In this document: positions 23,001 to 35,000 of the stretch, piece after piece | Numbering within the stretch: position 1 is the first letter of the stretch | Layout: the number at the start of each line of letters is the position of its first letter | From: Anas platyrhynchos | Taxonomy: Eukaryota > Chordata > Aves > Anseriformes > Anatidae | DNA length: 64,000 bases | Assembly (NCBI RefSeq): GCF_047663525.1 | Contig: NC_092602.1 | Span: 1,371,501 to 1,435,500, forward strand | Direction of reading: 5' to 3' | Notes under the pieces: generated by a model | What the model saw: the letters and a program-made list of their open reading frames with translations, nothing else | Database searches by the model: none | What the model was told of the DNA's origin: nothing | Made by a program: the position numbers and the translations under genes

Positions 23001-26000
23001 CTGTTGTGATGAGTAGAGAATTTAAAGGGGGTTCTTATTGCACTCCATGTAATAACCTCCTAAACATGTGCCTGCTTCCCATATCCCAGTAGGTTATGGA
23101 TGCTGGCACACAGAATAGGAATCCAAGTCAGCGTGCTGCCTGCTTGAGAATAATTACAGCTATTTGATTAGTCAGTCTGTGCAGCCAGCAACAAAAATCC
23201 TGCATTGACTGTTTATGTACATTCTGGATTTCAGATGGTTGAAACACTGTACAATAACGGTGCTAACTCCATATGGGAACATTCATTGCTGGACCCTGCC
23301 TCTGTTATGAGTGGAAGGCGCAAAGCTAACCCGCAGGATAAAGTGCAGTAAGTGGAACATTACAGAATTCTTACGTTTGGAGAAGCATGATTATTTTAGT
23401 TAGCAGTGACAGAGGCAGCAAGGTATACGTGGGAACCTAAATCTGCTTTGTTTCTGGAAGACAACGGGGGAACAAATTAGACATTTGTTCACTTTAATGT
23501 TTGTTCATACCTTCATGTTTGTAACAGAGGTATGCTCTGTATAGTTATGAAATCTGTACTTTCTTGTTTTCATAACGAAAACATTTCTCTTTTTTTGCTC
23601 CTAGTAATGTGCAAAGGTCTAGTGCTCTAGAGAAAGGAAAATTGGTGTCATTTTGAAAGCACTAATATTTGTTTTCTTTCGGTTTTGTTGTTTGGGTTTC
23701 TCCTTGCAGTCCCAATAAAGCTGAATTCATTAGAGCTAAATATCAAATGTTAGCATTTGTTCATCGCCTGCCATGCCGTGAAGATGACAGTGTGACTGCC
23801 AAAGATCTTAGTAAGGTTAGTATTTTTTTCTGGTAACGTACAGAAACTAGTTTGTGTGTAAGAGAACACTGAAATCTGACTGAACTTAGTTGGTTTTGAC
23901 TTAATAGTGCTGAATAGCAGCAATAATTGTGTAAACAAACACAGCTTGGCTTCATTCTGAAGCAACTTTTTTCTGTAATATATATAGGGAGAGATTCTTG
24001 ACATGTAGATGGTGGAGAGGCATTGACTTAGGTTAAGGTGGAGTAAAACTGTTACACAAAACAACTGTAGCAAGAAATGTTGTGTAACTTTCTTAAGGGT
24101 AGCTGAATTACAGTTACTGCCCCTGTGTTAAGTCCAATCCTGTTTCTTTTTCAGCAACTCCATTCCAGCGTAAGGACAGGAAATCTGGAGACCTGTTTGC
24201 GACTACTCTCCTTAGGAGCTCAAGCCAACTTCTTTCATCCCGTATGAACGTGGTTTTTATTACTTTGATAAATGATCAGTTCTTACAGTTTGTAGGATTT
24301 ATGCAAATTTCAGTTGATATAAGTATTTTAATCTTATATTCAGAACTGAAGATAAAGTAGAGTGATGTGCTTTTTCTTAATAACTTGCAGGAGAAAGGAA
24401 ATACCCCGCTCCACGTTGCTGCTAAGGCAGGACAGACTCTACAAGCAGAGTTATTAGCGGTTTATGGTGCTGATCCTGGCACACAAGATTCCAATGGAAA
24501 AACTCCTGTTGACTATGCAAGGTAGAAGGCTTGAGATATGTGATGTTCTTGTGTTAACTTGTGATCAAAATTTGCATGATGATCCTGGTTAGATATGTTT
24601 CTGTCCTGAAAACAAGGAAAAGCTGTATGTATATGTAGTTTTTTACCCACTGAAACACTCCTGAAAATCCTGCTGCGAGTCTGTGCTGTGTCGATACGCT
24701 CAAAGTGCTGTGTTCCACAGTGACTTGTACTGAATCTATTTCTCTGAGCAGTTTGGAATTTTTATGCATCTCAAAATGAATAACATAACCTTTCTTTTTT
24801 TTTTTTTTTTGTATGCCTGTGTAAACCAGACAAGGTGGGCATCATGAACTGGCAGAGCGCCTGGTAGAAATTCAGTATGAACTCACTGACAGGTTAGCTT
24901 TCTATCTCTGTGGCAGGAAACCAGGTGAGTAGAAAAAACTGCACCTCAGGGTCTTTCACTGTTAGTTCAAACTGTGGTATATATTCATTTCAGTGTTAGT
25001 TACACTTTTTATATCAATTTTAAATATTCTAACATTAAAAATTAAGTTCCTTTCTGGTTTTATTTTGTTCTGTTTTTAACACAGAAGATCAGATGAGCAC
25101 TGTTTAATTAAAATAAATGAATTGCAGGGAAAGTACAAGTTTGATAATGTTGTCTAGTCTGCGGGAGATATTGTGGAAACTCTTCTAAGTAGTTTCTTCT
25201 CATTGAAATGTAAAAGCCAGGGAGTACCCAATTGAATGGTATCTCTTGAAAACATGCTTTGAAACTTTTAGCCAGTAAATACTATTAAGACACCTACATT
25301 AGAATTTTAATACAGTTTGTAAGACTTATTGTAATTTTATATAACACAAACAAGCTGTGGTAGGAATGTTCTTTTTGGGCCTGTTATCTTCCTATAATTG
25401 GAAACTGAGCGATCACCTGCAAGATACATGTAAACTATGTTTGCATGTATTCCTGGGTTTCTCGTTATTATGTCTTTTAGTAAAACTGAGTACCAACTAC
25501 CTATCCTGACAAAATTGAAAACTATAGTCCACTAACAGCCTATTAAAGTATGGTTTGTTTTCAACTCTAGAGCATAAAAATGGACAGCACTTTGTTATAC
25601 CTCAGATGGCAGATAGGTAAGTTGCTGATTCTGTGGCATGTCTGAAAACATTTTAAAACAAATAAATAAAAAACAAAAGCCTAGCAGTTAAATTTAGAAC
25701 TGTCCTTTCCTCTGAAATAACTTCTAAGCTTGTTGTCATTTTTAACTTTTTAATGTGTGCTTTGTCAATCTTGGGGGTTTGTTTTTTTTCCCCTATAAAG
25801 AATATTGGAACTTAAAATGGGAAAATTAAAGAAGTTTACAATGTTTTCTAAAATTTAGGAGGAAGATGAGGCAATTAAATTAAAGGAACACATGGGTATT
25901 TCTGGGGAACAGATTTTGTAAAACAGTGTAAGGACCCATTGAGTTAATTTCCTGATACAGCATTCTGAAACTAGTACTTGCAAAAAAGCTGAGTTTCTCT

Positions 26001-29000
26001 TTGACAGTGCTTGTACTTTTGGTCATCTGTGCTCTTAAGTTTTGACCATGATCAATTTAAATCTCCTTTTTATGAAAGATACCAAGTATTAACCATACGT
26101 TCATGTTTTCCCTTTATTGCTCTGCAATTGGAAATTAGACGGCTGTAAGTAAACTGCTGTTCAGTTTATTGCTTGTAACATTTCTACAAAAAACAGTAAT
26201 AGAAATAAAAATTACATAGAGAAACAATGTCATTGTTGGTAAAAAATACTTAGTGATGACATCTTTTTTTTTTTAAGTGTTCAGCTACTGGAGAAGTACT
26301 GTATGTTTTCAGTGCTTAGGTATTTTGTGGAGCACAGTAAGGATCATTTGCCTCATTACACAGAGAGGGAAATTGACATGCGGAGAAAATGAATTGTTCA
26401 AAGATGCTCCTTAGATTGCAGAGCATGGAGTATAACCTGATTGTCTTATCTCTGCTTGATGTCCTCTGCTGGTCTTTTCTTCTTCTTTTTCTTCCTCTTG
26501 TGTAGGTGACTGCCTACATGATTCCCTGTGATGTCATTTGATCATGCAGAGATTTTATTTGAGTCTTTCCATCCGTGTAGGTCAGGGAAGTCATCCCCTA
26601 GGTGATATAAACATGGACTCATAATTTGTCAGCTTCCTTATCTGTGGCTTTTATGATTAATTCTGTTAAACTGCAGCATTTTCGTAGTGTGCCTCATACT
26701 ATAGGCTGGAAACTAGCAGAACAGATCATTGACTAATTGGTACACATTGATGATGAGCATGGCTGTTTTGCTGTAGCCATTTACCAGCCTGTTGGTTCCC
26801 TGCCTGCTGTGTGGTCCAGTGGAACAAATCCTGTGTGATCCCTGGGGACTCAAGTTTTGGTCAGAATCACCATGTTTTTCGGGTTCCCTACAGAAAGCAT
26901 TTTACTGCTTTACAACTTGACTGCTCCTTGAGCTATGCAAATAGGTACTTATAATCTGAAGTATTCTTGGGATCCTTTTTGTTTAGATTTCAGTTTTTTA
27001 TTTAGAAAAGTTTAAGAATATGCTAATTAGCATATTAATAATACTGGAAAAGTTAATGTATTAAAAACTATAAAAATACTAAAAGATTAAGGAGTATCAA
27101 ATAAAAGATTTTAATCATTGAATTGTTGAAATGTGTAGAATTTATTTAAACAAGCGTTTAAATGCTGTAGATTTAATGATCACTTCTTTGTTTTCATAGC
27201 AGTCTAGATGTATCAGAACTTGCAAAAGCAGCAAAGAAGAAGCTTCAATCTGTAAGTAAAACTTCAGTGTGCTATGTAACACATCTTTGCTTTAATGTAG
27301 TAAACTCTGCACTTCATCCTTCAAGCTGGTTTCAGATACTATTAATTCCTACATAAATAAGAGTCGTGCTGTTAGTAGTCATTTTAAATGCATAGCTAGC
27401 TAAAAGTAGATGTATTCCTGCACTGTGTTTTTGTGTGTCAGCAGTTGAGCACCAACACATACACCTTGCCAGCAGGACTGCTTATTGCTTTGCATCTGCT
27501 TAATGGATAAATTTGCTGTGCAGGTTGAGAAGCAAGCAATTATATAGGCTGAAAAACAGAGAACTGAGTTGTACACCTGTATTCTAAATGTTATAGAGGT
27601 CTTAATATATTTAGTTTAATTTTGAGCTGTAATTATTGTCTTCTACCCTTAGCTAAGCAACCACTTATTTGAAGAACTTGCCATGGATGTATATGATGAA
27701 GTCGACAGGAGGGAAACAGATGCAGGTGAATGAGGATTTCTGGAATGTGTTTAAAATCTGAATTGTTACATTACATAAAAAATGCTGTTGCAAGTACATG
27801 TTCTGTTTAAAGTACTTTTATGTTCAGAAATTACTGATAGCAGTAATTTCTTTGTCTATTGCATTGTCTGCAGGTGTGTGTTAGTGTAAAAAAAAATAAA
27901 TTTATTTTTTCCTCCCCTCTTCCCTGAGCAGTTTGGCTTGCTACTCAGAATCATAGCACGCTTGTGACAGAGACCACAGTGGTTCCTTTTCTTCCTGTAA
28001 ATCCTGAATATTCCTCAACCAGGAATCAGGTATGTGATCTGAATACTATACAAATATTCTCATTTAATAGGCCAGTTGTTCTAAGTAATACTGCTTTACT
28101 GTGCTTCATTATTGCAGTAGAGTTGTGACTACTTCTAAAGAGGTTAAAATAGTTTCAGGTTACCCCTGTCACAGAGTTCTGCAGCTGTTTAGCTTAAATT
28201 GAACAGTCAATTCACTGTAACTGCTATAGTCTTTGTTTTACCTGGGAACTGTGCTGTTCGTCTAATACACGATATATTTAACATTTTTATTTTTTTAATT
28301 GTTACTCTGTAACTTAGGGAAGACAGAAACTGGCTCGATTTAATGCTCATGAATTTGCTACACTAGTTATAGATATTTTAAGTGATGCCAAACGAAGACA
28401 ACAGGGGAATCCTGTCAGTGGTTCCAAAGGTAAGTTTGGGTTCTGTGTGCAATGTTGCAGTAATTTGATTGATATGATAGTATTACCTAGAAGTACTGTA
28501 TCAATGAAGAGATTTATACTGTTTTTATATGATAACAAGAACTAAACAGGCACTTGGATAGCAAGCTAATGACAACATACATTAGGCCTCCAAAATAATG
28601 GCCAAATATGTGAGATTTGTGCATTAAGGCTGATATTTATAATACAATTAAATCAAGTGAAATTCAGGAAAATCTTTTTATGATGGGTGTGATTTTATGA
28701 TAATTTGGTTAAAAAAAAAAATAATAATAATCCAGAACTCTTGAATAATTTGAGCAATACTTTTGTTTGGCAGCTAGAAAACTGTCAAAGTTCTAGATGC
28801 TGTTTCCTAGCTGCTATATACATACAGGACTTTTCTGTAATTGGGATGGTTTAGAGCTTATTGTTAATTTTTCTAAAAGTGTTTTTCTTTCTTCCTTGAG
28901 CATGTTCGATATCAAAGAATGCCAACAACAAAGCTATAGTTCTAGCCATAAGTCTATTGGAGTAGTATTTGAACATTAGTCTTCTGTGTGGAGCGAAAAT

Positions 29001-32000
29001 ATTAAATATATATATATATAAAATCTTTTTTTAATTGAATTTTGTCATTCATTTGTCCAGTGTAGTCAGTTTTGGATAGTAATAATCCATACCTATTGGG
29101 TGGATCTAAATTAAGTTCTCTTGAACATGTCAAATGGCATTTGTCTTCTGTTGTTTCTTTGGTCGAATTTTTATTTTTTTTTTAATTAATTTTATGCACT
29201 TCCATTTGTCCTCCAAACTTACCAGTACATTTTAAAATGAATTTTGATTAACAGAAAATGTGGAACTAATACTCAAATCCATAAGCAATCAACATAGCAG
29301 TGAAAGTCAGGATAATGACCAGCCTGATTACGATAGTGTTGCTTCAGATGAAGATACAGATCTGGAAACAAATGCAGCTAAATCTAACAGACAGAAGGTG
29401 GGTCTGAGGTATTTATACACATACCAAATTTTATTCATAAAGGTATTCCCATTGGAAGGGAATTTAACACACATAAACGATCAGAGAGCCAATGTTTTAA
29501 TATTCATCTTCATTTTGGAATCATGCCTTAGTCTGTGTAGTTTCTAACAAAATTAGATGTTGTGACTCAATGAATTTGTACTGTAAAGAAAATGCTTCTT
29601 TAGAAAAGTAAACTATGCCACTGTGCATGTCTGGGGATGTAGAGACCTAGCTGCACAGATGAAATACTTAGATCTCCTGAAATACTCTTATTCAGTGATT
29701 CCAGGTATTTCACAAACACTTACTTCTTCTCTCTGAAAAAGTATTCAGAGCAGTCCAATAATAACTGAATGTTTTAAACCACTCCTGAAAATAATGCAGC
29801 ATGGCGAAAAAGGGGCAGCAAATTATAGTATTTCTAGTTTTATCTTACATGGTAACATACCCACTGTACACTTAGTGAACTGTCTTTTATGGCTTTCAAG
29901 TTCCTTATTGTGTATTTAAACAAAAACCCTTATGAAACAGTATTGTTTCACTGTTTGAATTAACTGAGACAAATGTTTTTGTGCATAGGGGAGCTAAGAG
30001 CTTATTGATACCAAATTTATTTTATATTGGCATAAAATGATTTGAATGTATGGATCTTACTGAAAGGTATGTGAAAAGCTGTTGAAATCTCATTGTCTTG
30101 TTTTCTTTTAGTAGTCTCAGAGTTTTTCTCTTACTGTTTATAGAGTCTGGATTCAGACTTGTCAGATGGACCAGTGACTGCCCAGGAATATATGCAAGTT
30201 AAAAATGCATTGGTGGCTTCTGAGGTAAAGATTCAGCAGTTAATGAAAGTGAACATCAACTTGAGCGATGAGCTGAGAGTCATGCAGAAAAAGGTAAGAA
30301 GCACAATAATGTAACGTCTTCATCCAACGATGTGTTATCAGTTAACTGTAATGAAATTGCTGAAGCTGAAGATGCAATAACCCAATATTAGTACAGGGAG
30401 AAAACTTTTAAAATGGAGCCATTTTAGAATTGGATATGAGACTACGAATGTGTGTGCATGTAGCACATGCTTTGAATTTTTTTTTTTTATTTTTTTTATT
30501 TTGTGGAGATGATAATAGTCTACGTAGTTCACTTTGACATAAGTTTTCCAACTGATGAGGCAGTTATTGCAAGTCTGGTGTACTTGGGCTGTCTTGCTTC
30601 AAGATGAGCAGTTTCTGATAACCAGGAAGCAAGCGATAGCACACACATTGTGTGTGCACTTGTGTGTATAGGTAAATACTGCACTTAAAACTTTTCCAGT
30701 GTGCATGTTATTATTTAGGAAGCCTGGCTGGAATGAGAGGAAAGTAAATTTCTAGTCCAAATTGACAGTAGGTAAGACTCTGAAATATGGCAATAAATTA
30801 CGATGTTTTTGTATAACAGGAGACTTGTTTGCATTTGAATCTGGGGGAAATGGTGCATAAGGAATATACTGATAAACCCGATTCCTGTTTTAAACCTTCA
30901 CTGTGGGTTTTGTCTAGATGAGCATAAGGTAGAGGTATCTCACTTATTATATGAGTTACTGTGGACAGGTAGACTTATGCAAACAGCAAACTGAAGGTTT
31001 TCGCTAAAATTCTGAATGTAAAGCTCCAAAAACACAATTTGGAAGCTAGACCTTCTAATCCGTATTTATGTAAGTCAACAATTTGTTGAATGCTCTGCCA
31101 GTTTTCTGATAAATATTGTTGTTATTATTTGTAACTGAAAATAATCAGTAATAAAACAATGCAAACATAGATAAAACCACTTTTTTTTGTTCCACTCAGC
31201 AGAGTAAGGCATCTGAGGCCCCTCTAATTCAGCAGATGCAGATATCCTCGTCTGTTTGCTGCCATCCTTTTGTTGCAAATGTGTCCAGCCCTTGAGATCT
31301 ATTGGAATGTTGAATACAGGGAGGAACCCAAGAGATCTCTGAGTATTTCCTGTTCTTTTAGCGGCTTGTACTGATCAAGGATTTTTTTATCACTCAGATA
31401 AACTGAGTCTCTTGAAGCAGATTTAATCTACACATAGGGAAGAAAATATGGCTTATGAAGTAACGACTCCTCAGTGTATTTATGTGGCGTGGCAAAAGAA
31501 ATCATTGGTCTGCTGCAGCAGAACTTGTTTGAAAGACAGCGCAGCCAGGGCTCGCTCATTTTGAAGATGCTGCACTGGTTTTATGTCCTGATGATGTGTG
31601 TAGCTGGGGGACTTGCTTACATTAATGCTTGGTGGCTCTGGATTAGCGTAGAAGTATTGCAGCAGTGCGCCTTCGTGGAACACAGAGTAGGGAGGAGTGC
31701 TAACAGCTGTATTAGCTCTGAGCTGCTGGGAGCTTCTGTGCCATGCGGGAATTCTCTGCTGGGATATTTGTGGCAAGACATCAATGTCATTGTTCTTCAG
31801 CAATTTTCATGGAATAGATGGCATTCAAGAGTCTTTTTTTTAGGTTGAGGGCTTGGTCTGGGCTTACGTGAGCTATTGGTTTAAATTGCAGCAAAAGCAG
31901 GGTGTAAAATGTGACAGAAGTTAGGAAAAAGGAAACTACAAATTTGACCTATTGAATTGCCTTTAATATGTCAAGCTTTAAAGAAGTAGCTTGGCTCCTG

Positions 32001-35000
32001 GCTGATCCTCAGATCTGAAGATAATGGGGCATCTGACTACAGAGCACACAAAATGTGCATTGGGGAGAGCATAAATTATCTTGATAAGAGTCTGTATGTT
32101 TGATTTAGGGTACTGGGAAGTGCTCTAGGCAAAATAGGATTGTTCTGATAGAAAGAATGTTCTTGAGGTTTCATGAAAGTAGAAATATACAATTTCCTGT
32201 TTAAAGGCCATCCTCGGTTTGAAATACCAGTTTGAATATCCAACATTTTGTTGGAGAATTGCTGATAGCTATTTTTTACATCTTTTCTTTGTGATGTGTT
32301 AATATAGCAAACTTACTCTGAGTAACTCCACAATAAACAGACCTGTTGCATTTTTACTATCCATCAAATACCTAAAATAAAAAAGCTTTGAATTATTTCT
32401 CATTGGCTTCTTAGAAAGCAGTAGCTGATACTTTATTTTCATAAGCTAAACTCTCCTCTTGCTTTGCAGAGCAAGCTCTGATTTTCTTTGCGCTGTCTCT
32501 GGTGTCTATGCTATAGTTTTGGCATTTTCAGATTTTGTGGGCCTTATGTTAAAGTCCTCTTTTAAATTCTTGTGTTGACTGCTGGAACGGATCACCTTGC
32601 TTGAAAGAACAGTTTTGTTGGCAGTCCTTCCCCACGCATCCTCATTGTGTTACGTGATTTACGTGCCAGGACAGCCAGGCTGGAAGAAACAGATTGTGTG
32701 TGTTTTTAACTACAACAGCCAATTTTAAGATCCAATTTGACTTGTGTCCCAGCAAAAAAAAAATGCTGGAAATCAACACATAAATATTTTCCAGATCTGC
32801 AACATAGATTCTGTGCTTGTACTAAACAAATCAAGTAGATTTTAAAAAATAAATCAATCCCCAGCTACTGGAAGCTGGGTTTGCTAGTAAAGCAGACAAG
32901 CTTTGTGTAGTCAGTTTGCTTTTGACGCTTGCTATTAGGAAAACAAAGTCCCACTGCTAAACATTTCTTTCAGCTTCAAACGCTACAGAGTGAGAATACC
33001 AACCTCAGAAGACAGGCCACAACCAATATATATCAGGTCCAAAGTGGTTCTGACTACACAGACCCTACCAACAATTCTTCTTTAAAGCGACGACCATCTG
33101 CACGGGGTAGCAGACCCATGTCCATGTATGAGACTGGATCAGGTCAGAAACCCTACCTCCCCATGGGAGAGGTCCCATACCCAGAAGAAAGCATAACAAG
33201 ACTGCAGCCTTTTCCTCCACATGTAAGTAAAACTGCTGATGCTTCTGCATTTCTCCTGATGTTCAGCTTTTCTGTCTCTTCCACCTGTGCTCACTTACCA
33301 AAGCTGCTCAACTGTCTGCTTTGGAGTGAATTTGAAGTGTAAGAATTGTTACTGTTTGCTGTATTAACATGTCTGCAGGAGCTTGATGTGTAGAAAAGTA
33401 AAACCTGTAATGATATTGGAATATGTGAACTGGAGCTTTTGGCTTCTGCTCAGCTCTTTCTGTTAATGACAGTATACATGCCAAATATCAATGTGTGGCT
33501 GTTTCAAAGCCATGAGGGGGGAAAATAGCATTCAGAGAAGGTGGGTATAGTTCGTAGATTTCTTTCTGGATATATACAGGCATATGACAGTTTGTGGAAC
33601 TCTAGAGTGACCTTTTAAAACAAAATAAAACCGGAGCCAACTTATCAACTGACAACCAGTTTCTTAATCTGAGCTTGGAACTGGATACTGAAGATGTTTT
33701 AGATCTGTTAGTTGCACAAATTCTTCTGGATTAGTATTTTTCTGTACGATGCACTACGAGTGAAGACAGAGTTCTGCATTGGCCACAAGGATTCTGCACT
33801 AATGTGGAGGGAGGGCAGATATTCTGTGCCAATTGCAAAGACACAAGTGCATTAGGGAATCTGCAGAAATTTGTACACAGCTCCCCCCCACTTCAATTAG
33901 ATTAATAAGAACTTGAAACTATGAAATCTGTATTGTTTTAAATGTTGGCATGTCAATATAAAAGCAGTTCTGGCAGGGAGAAGTGTCAGAATTTTTTTGT
34001 ATGTGGCTATGCGTGCAAGACATGGCAGTGTTTTGTATAGGTCCTTTGCCTTTCTTAATTGTTTTGAAATGTGGGTAGAGGCGGTGGTTCTGAAGCACCG
34101 ATCTGTTTTGTGGTGTTTGGTTAATTTGGAATTATGGTGAATGTATTGTTCTCTGTGGAATTTTGAACCTCTGGAATATCCATATTAGAACTGCTCAGGC
34201 AGATTATAAGCAGCCTGGCCTGGTGGGAGGGGGATTGGAACTGGTGATCTTTAAGGTCCCTTCCAACCCAAACTGTTCTAGGATTCTGTGATTACCATGA
34301 AGCCAAATGTATTCGGAAAGAATTAAGTCCTCACAGGCTCAGCTAAGTTCTCAAAACCATTCTTGCTTTATGTCATCTCCGTGGTTTAAAAAATGTTCCT
34401 TTATTTCCGTTAAGAATTATTTGTGTTTTGTTTTTTTTTGGTTTTCCCGAGTGTTTTTCTCTTTCCCATTTTTAGATCGGGAGGAGTGCGTTTGTGACCT
34501 CCTCTTCATCTCTACCTTCCTTCCCCTCCACGCTTTCCTGGTCAAGGGATGAAAGCACACGAAGGGTTAAGTACCTTCCCAATTGGTCTTTGCCTGGAGG
34601 AGGTGGCACTCTCCCCACAAGGCTTCTGCCCCTGTCCTCTCCCTTTTTTGCTGATAATCTTCATGCTTGCATGAAGCAGTATTTCATCACTTTCCGTTTC
34701 TTCTGCAACGTGCTGCGGACACTTGCCTTTCTCTAAACTTCACAGCGGCTAAAATCTTCAGCATTTAACACCGCGCACAGTGACTCCAAATCACTCGTTC
34801 AACTGTGTAACAGTGAGAACAGCCAGAAGACAACTTGCTTGCTGCTTGGGAAGTAATTTGGCAAGCGCTCACTGATATTTCACAAGCCGATGTGTAACCC
34901 TTCCTCCTGACTAAAATGCACTGCATGAGGCACATGTATGTCCTAACTTTAAAGCCTGCTTTCTTTGGGGGCTGTCAGTCTGCATCAATCCACATCGATA

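Noticed and set aside
29260-29547. 95-codon frame starting MELILKSISNQHSSE
   Set aside because: Not a separate gene: it is GIT2 exon 29255-29397 read on into the intron.
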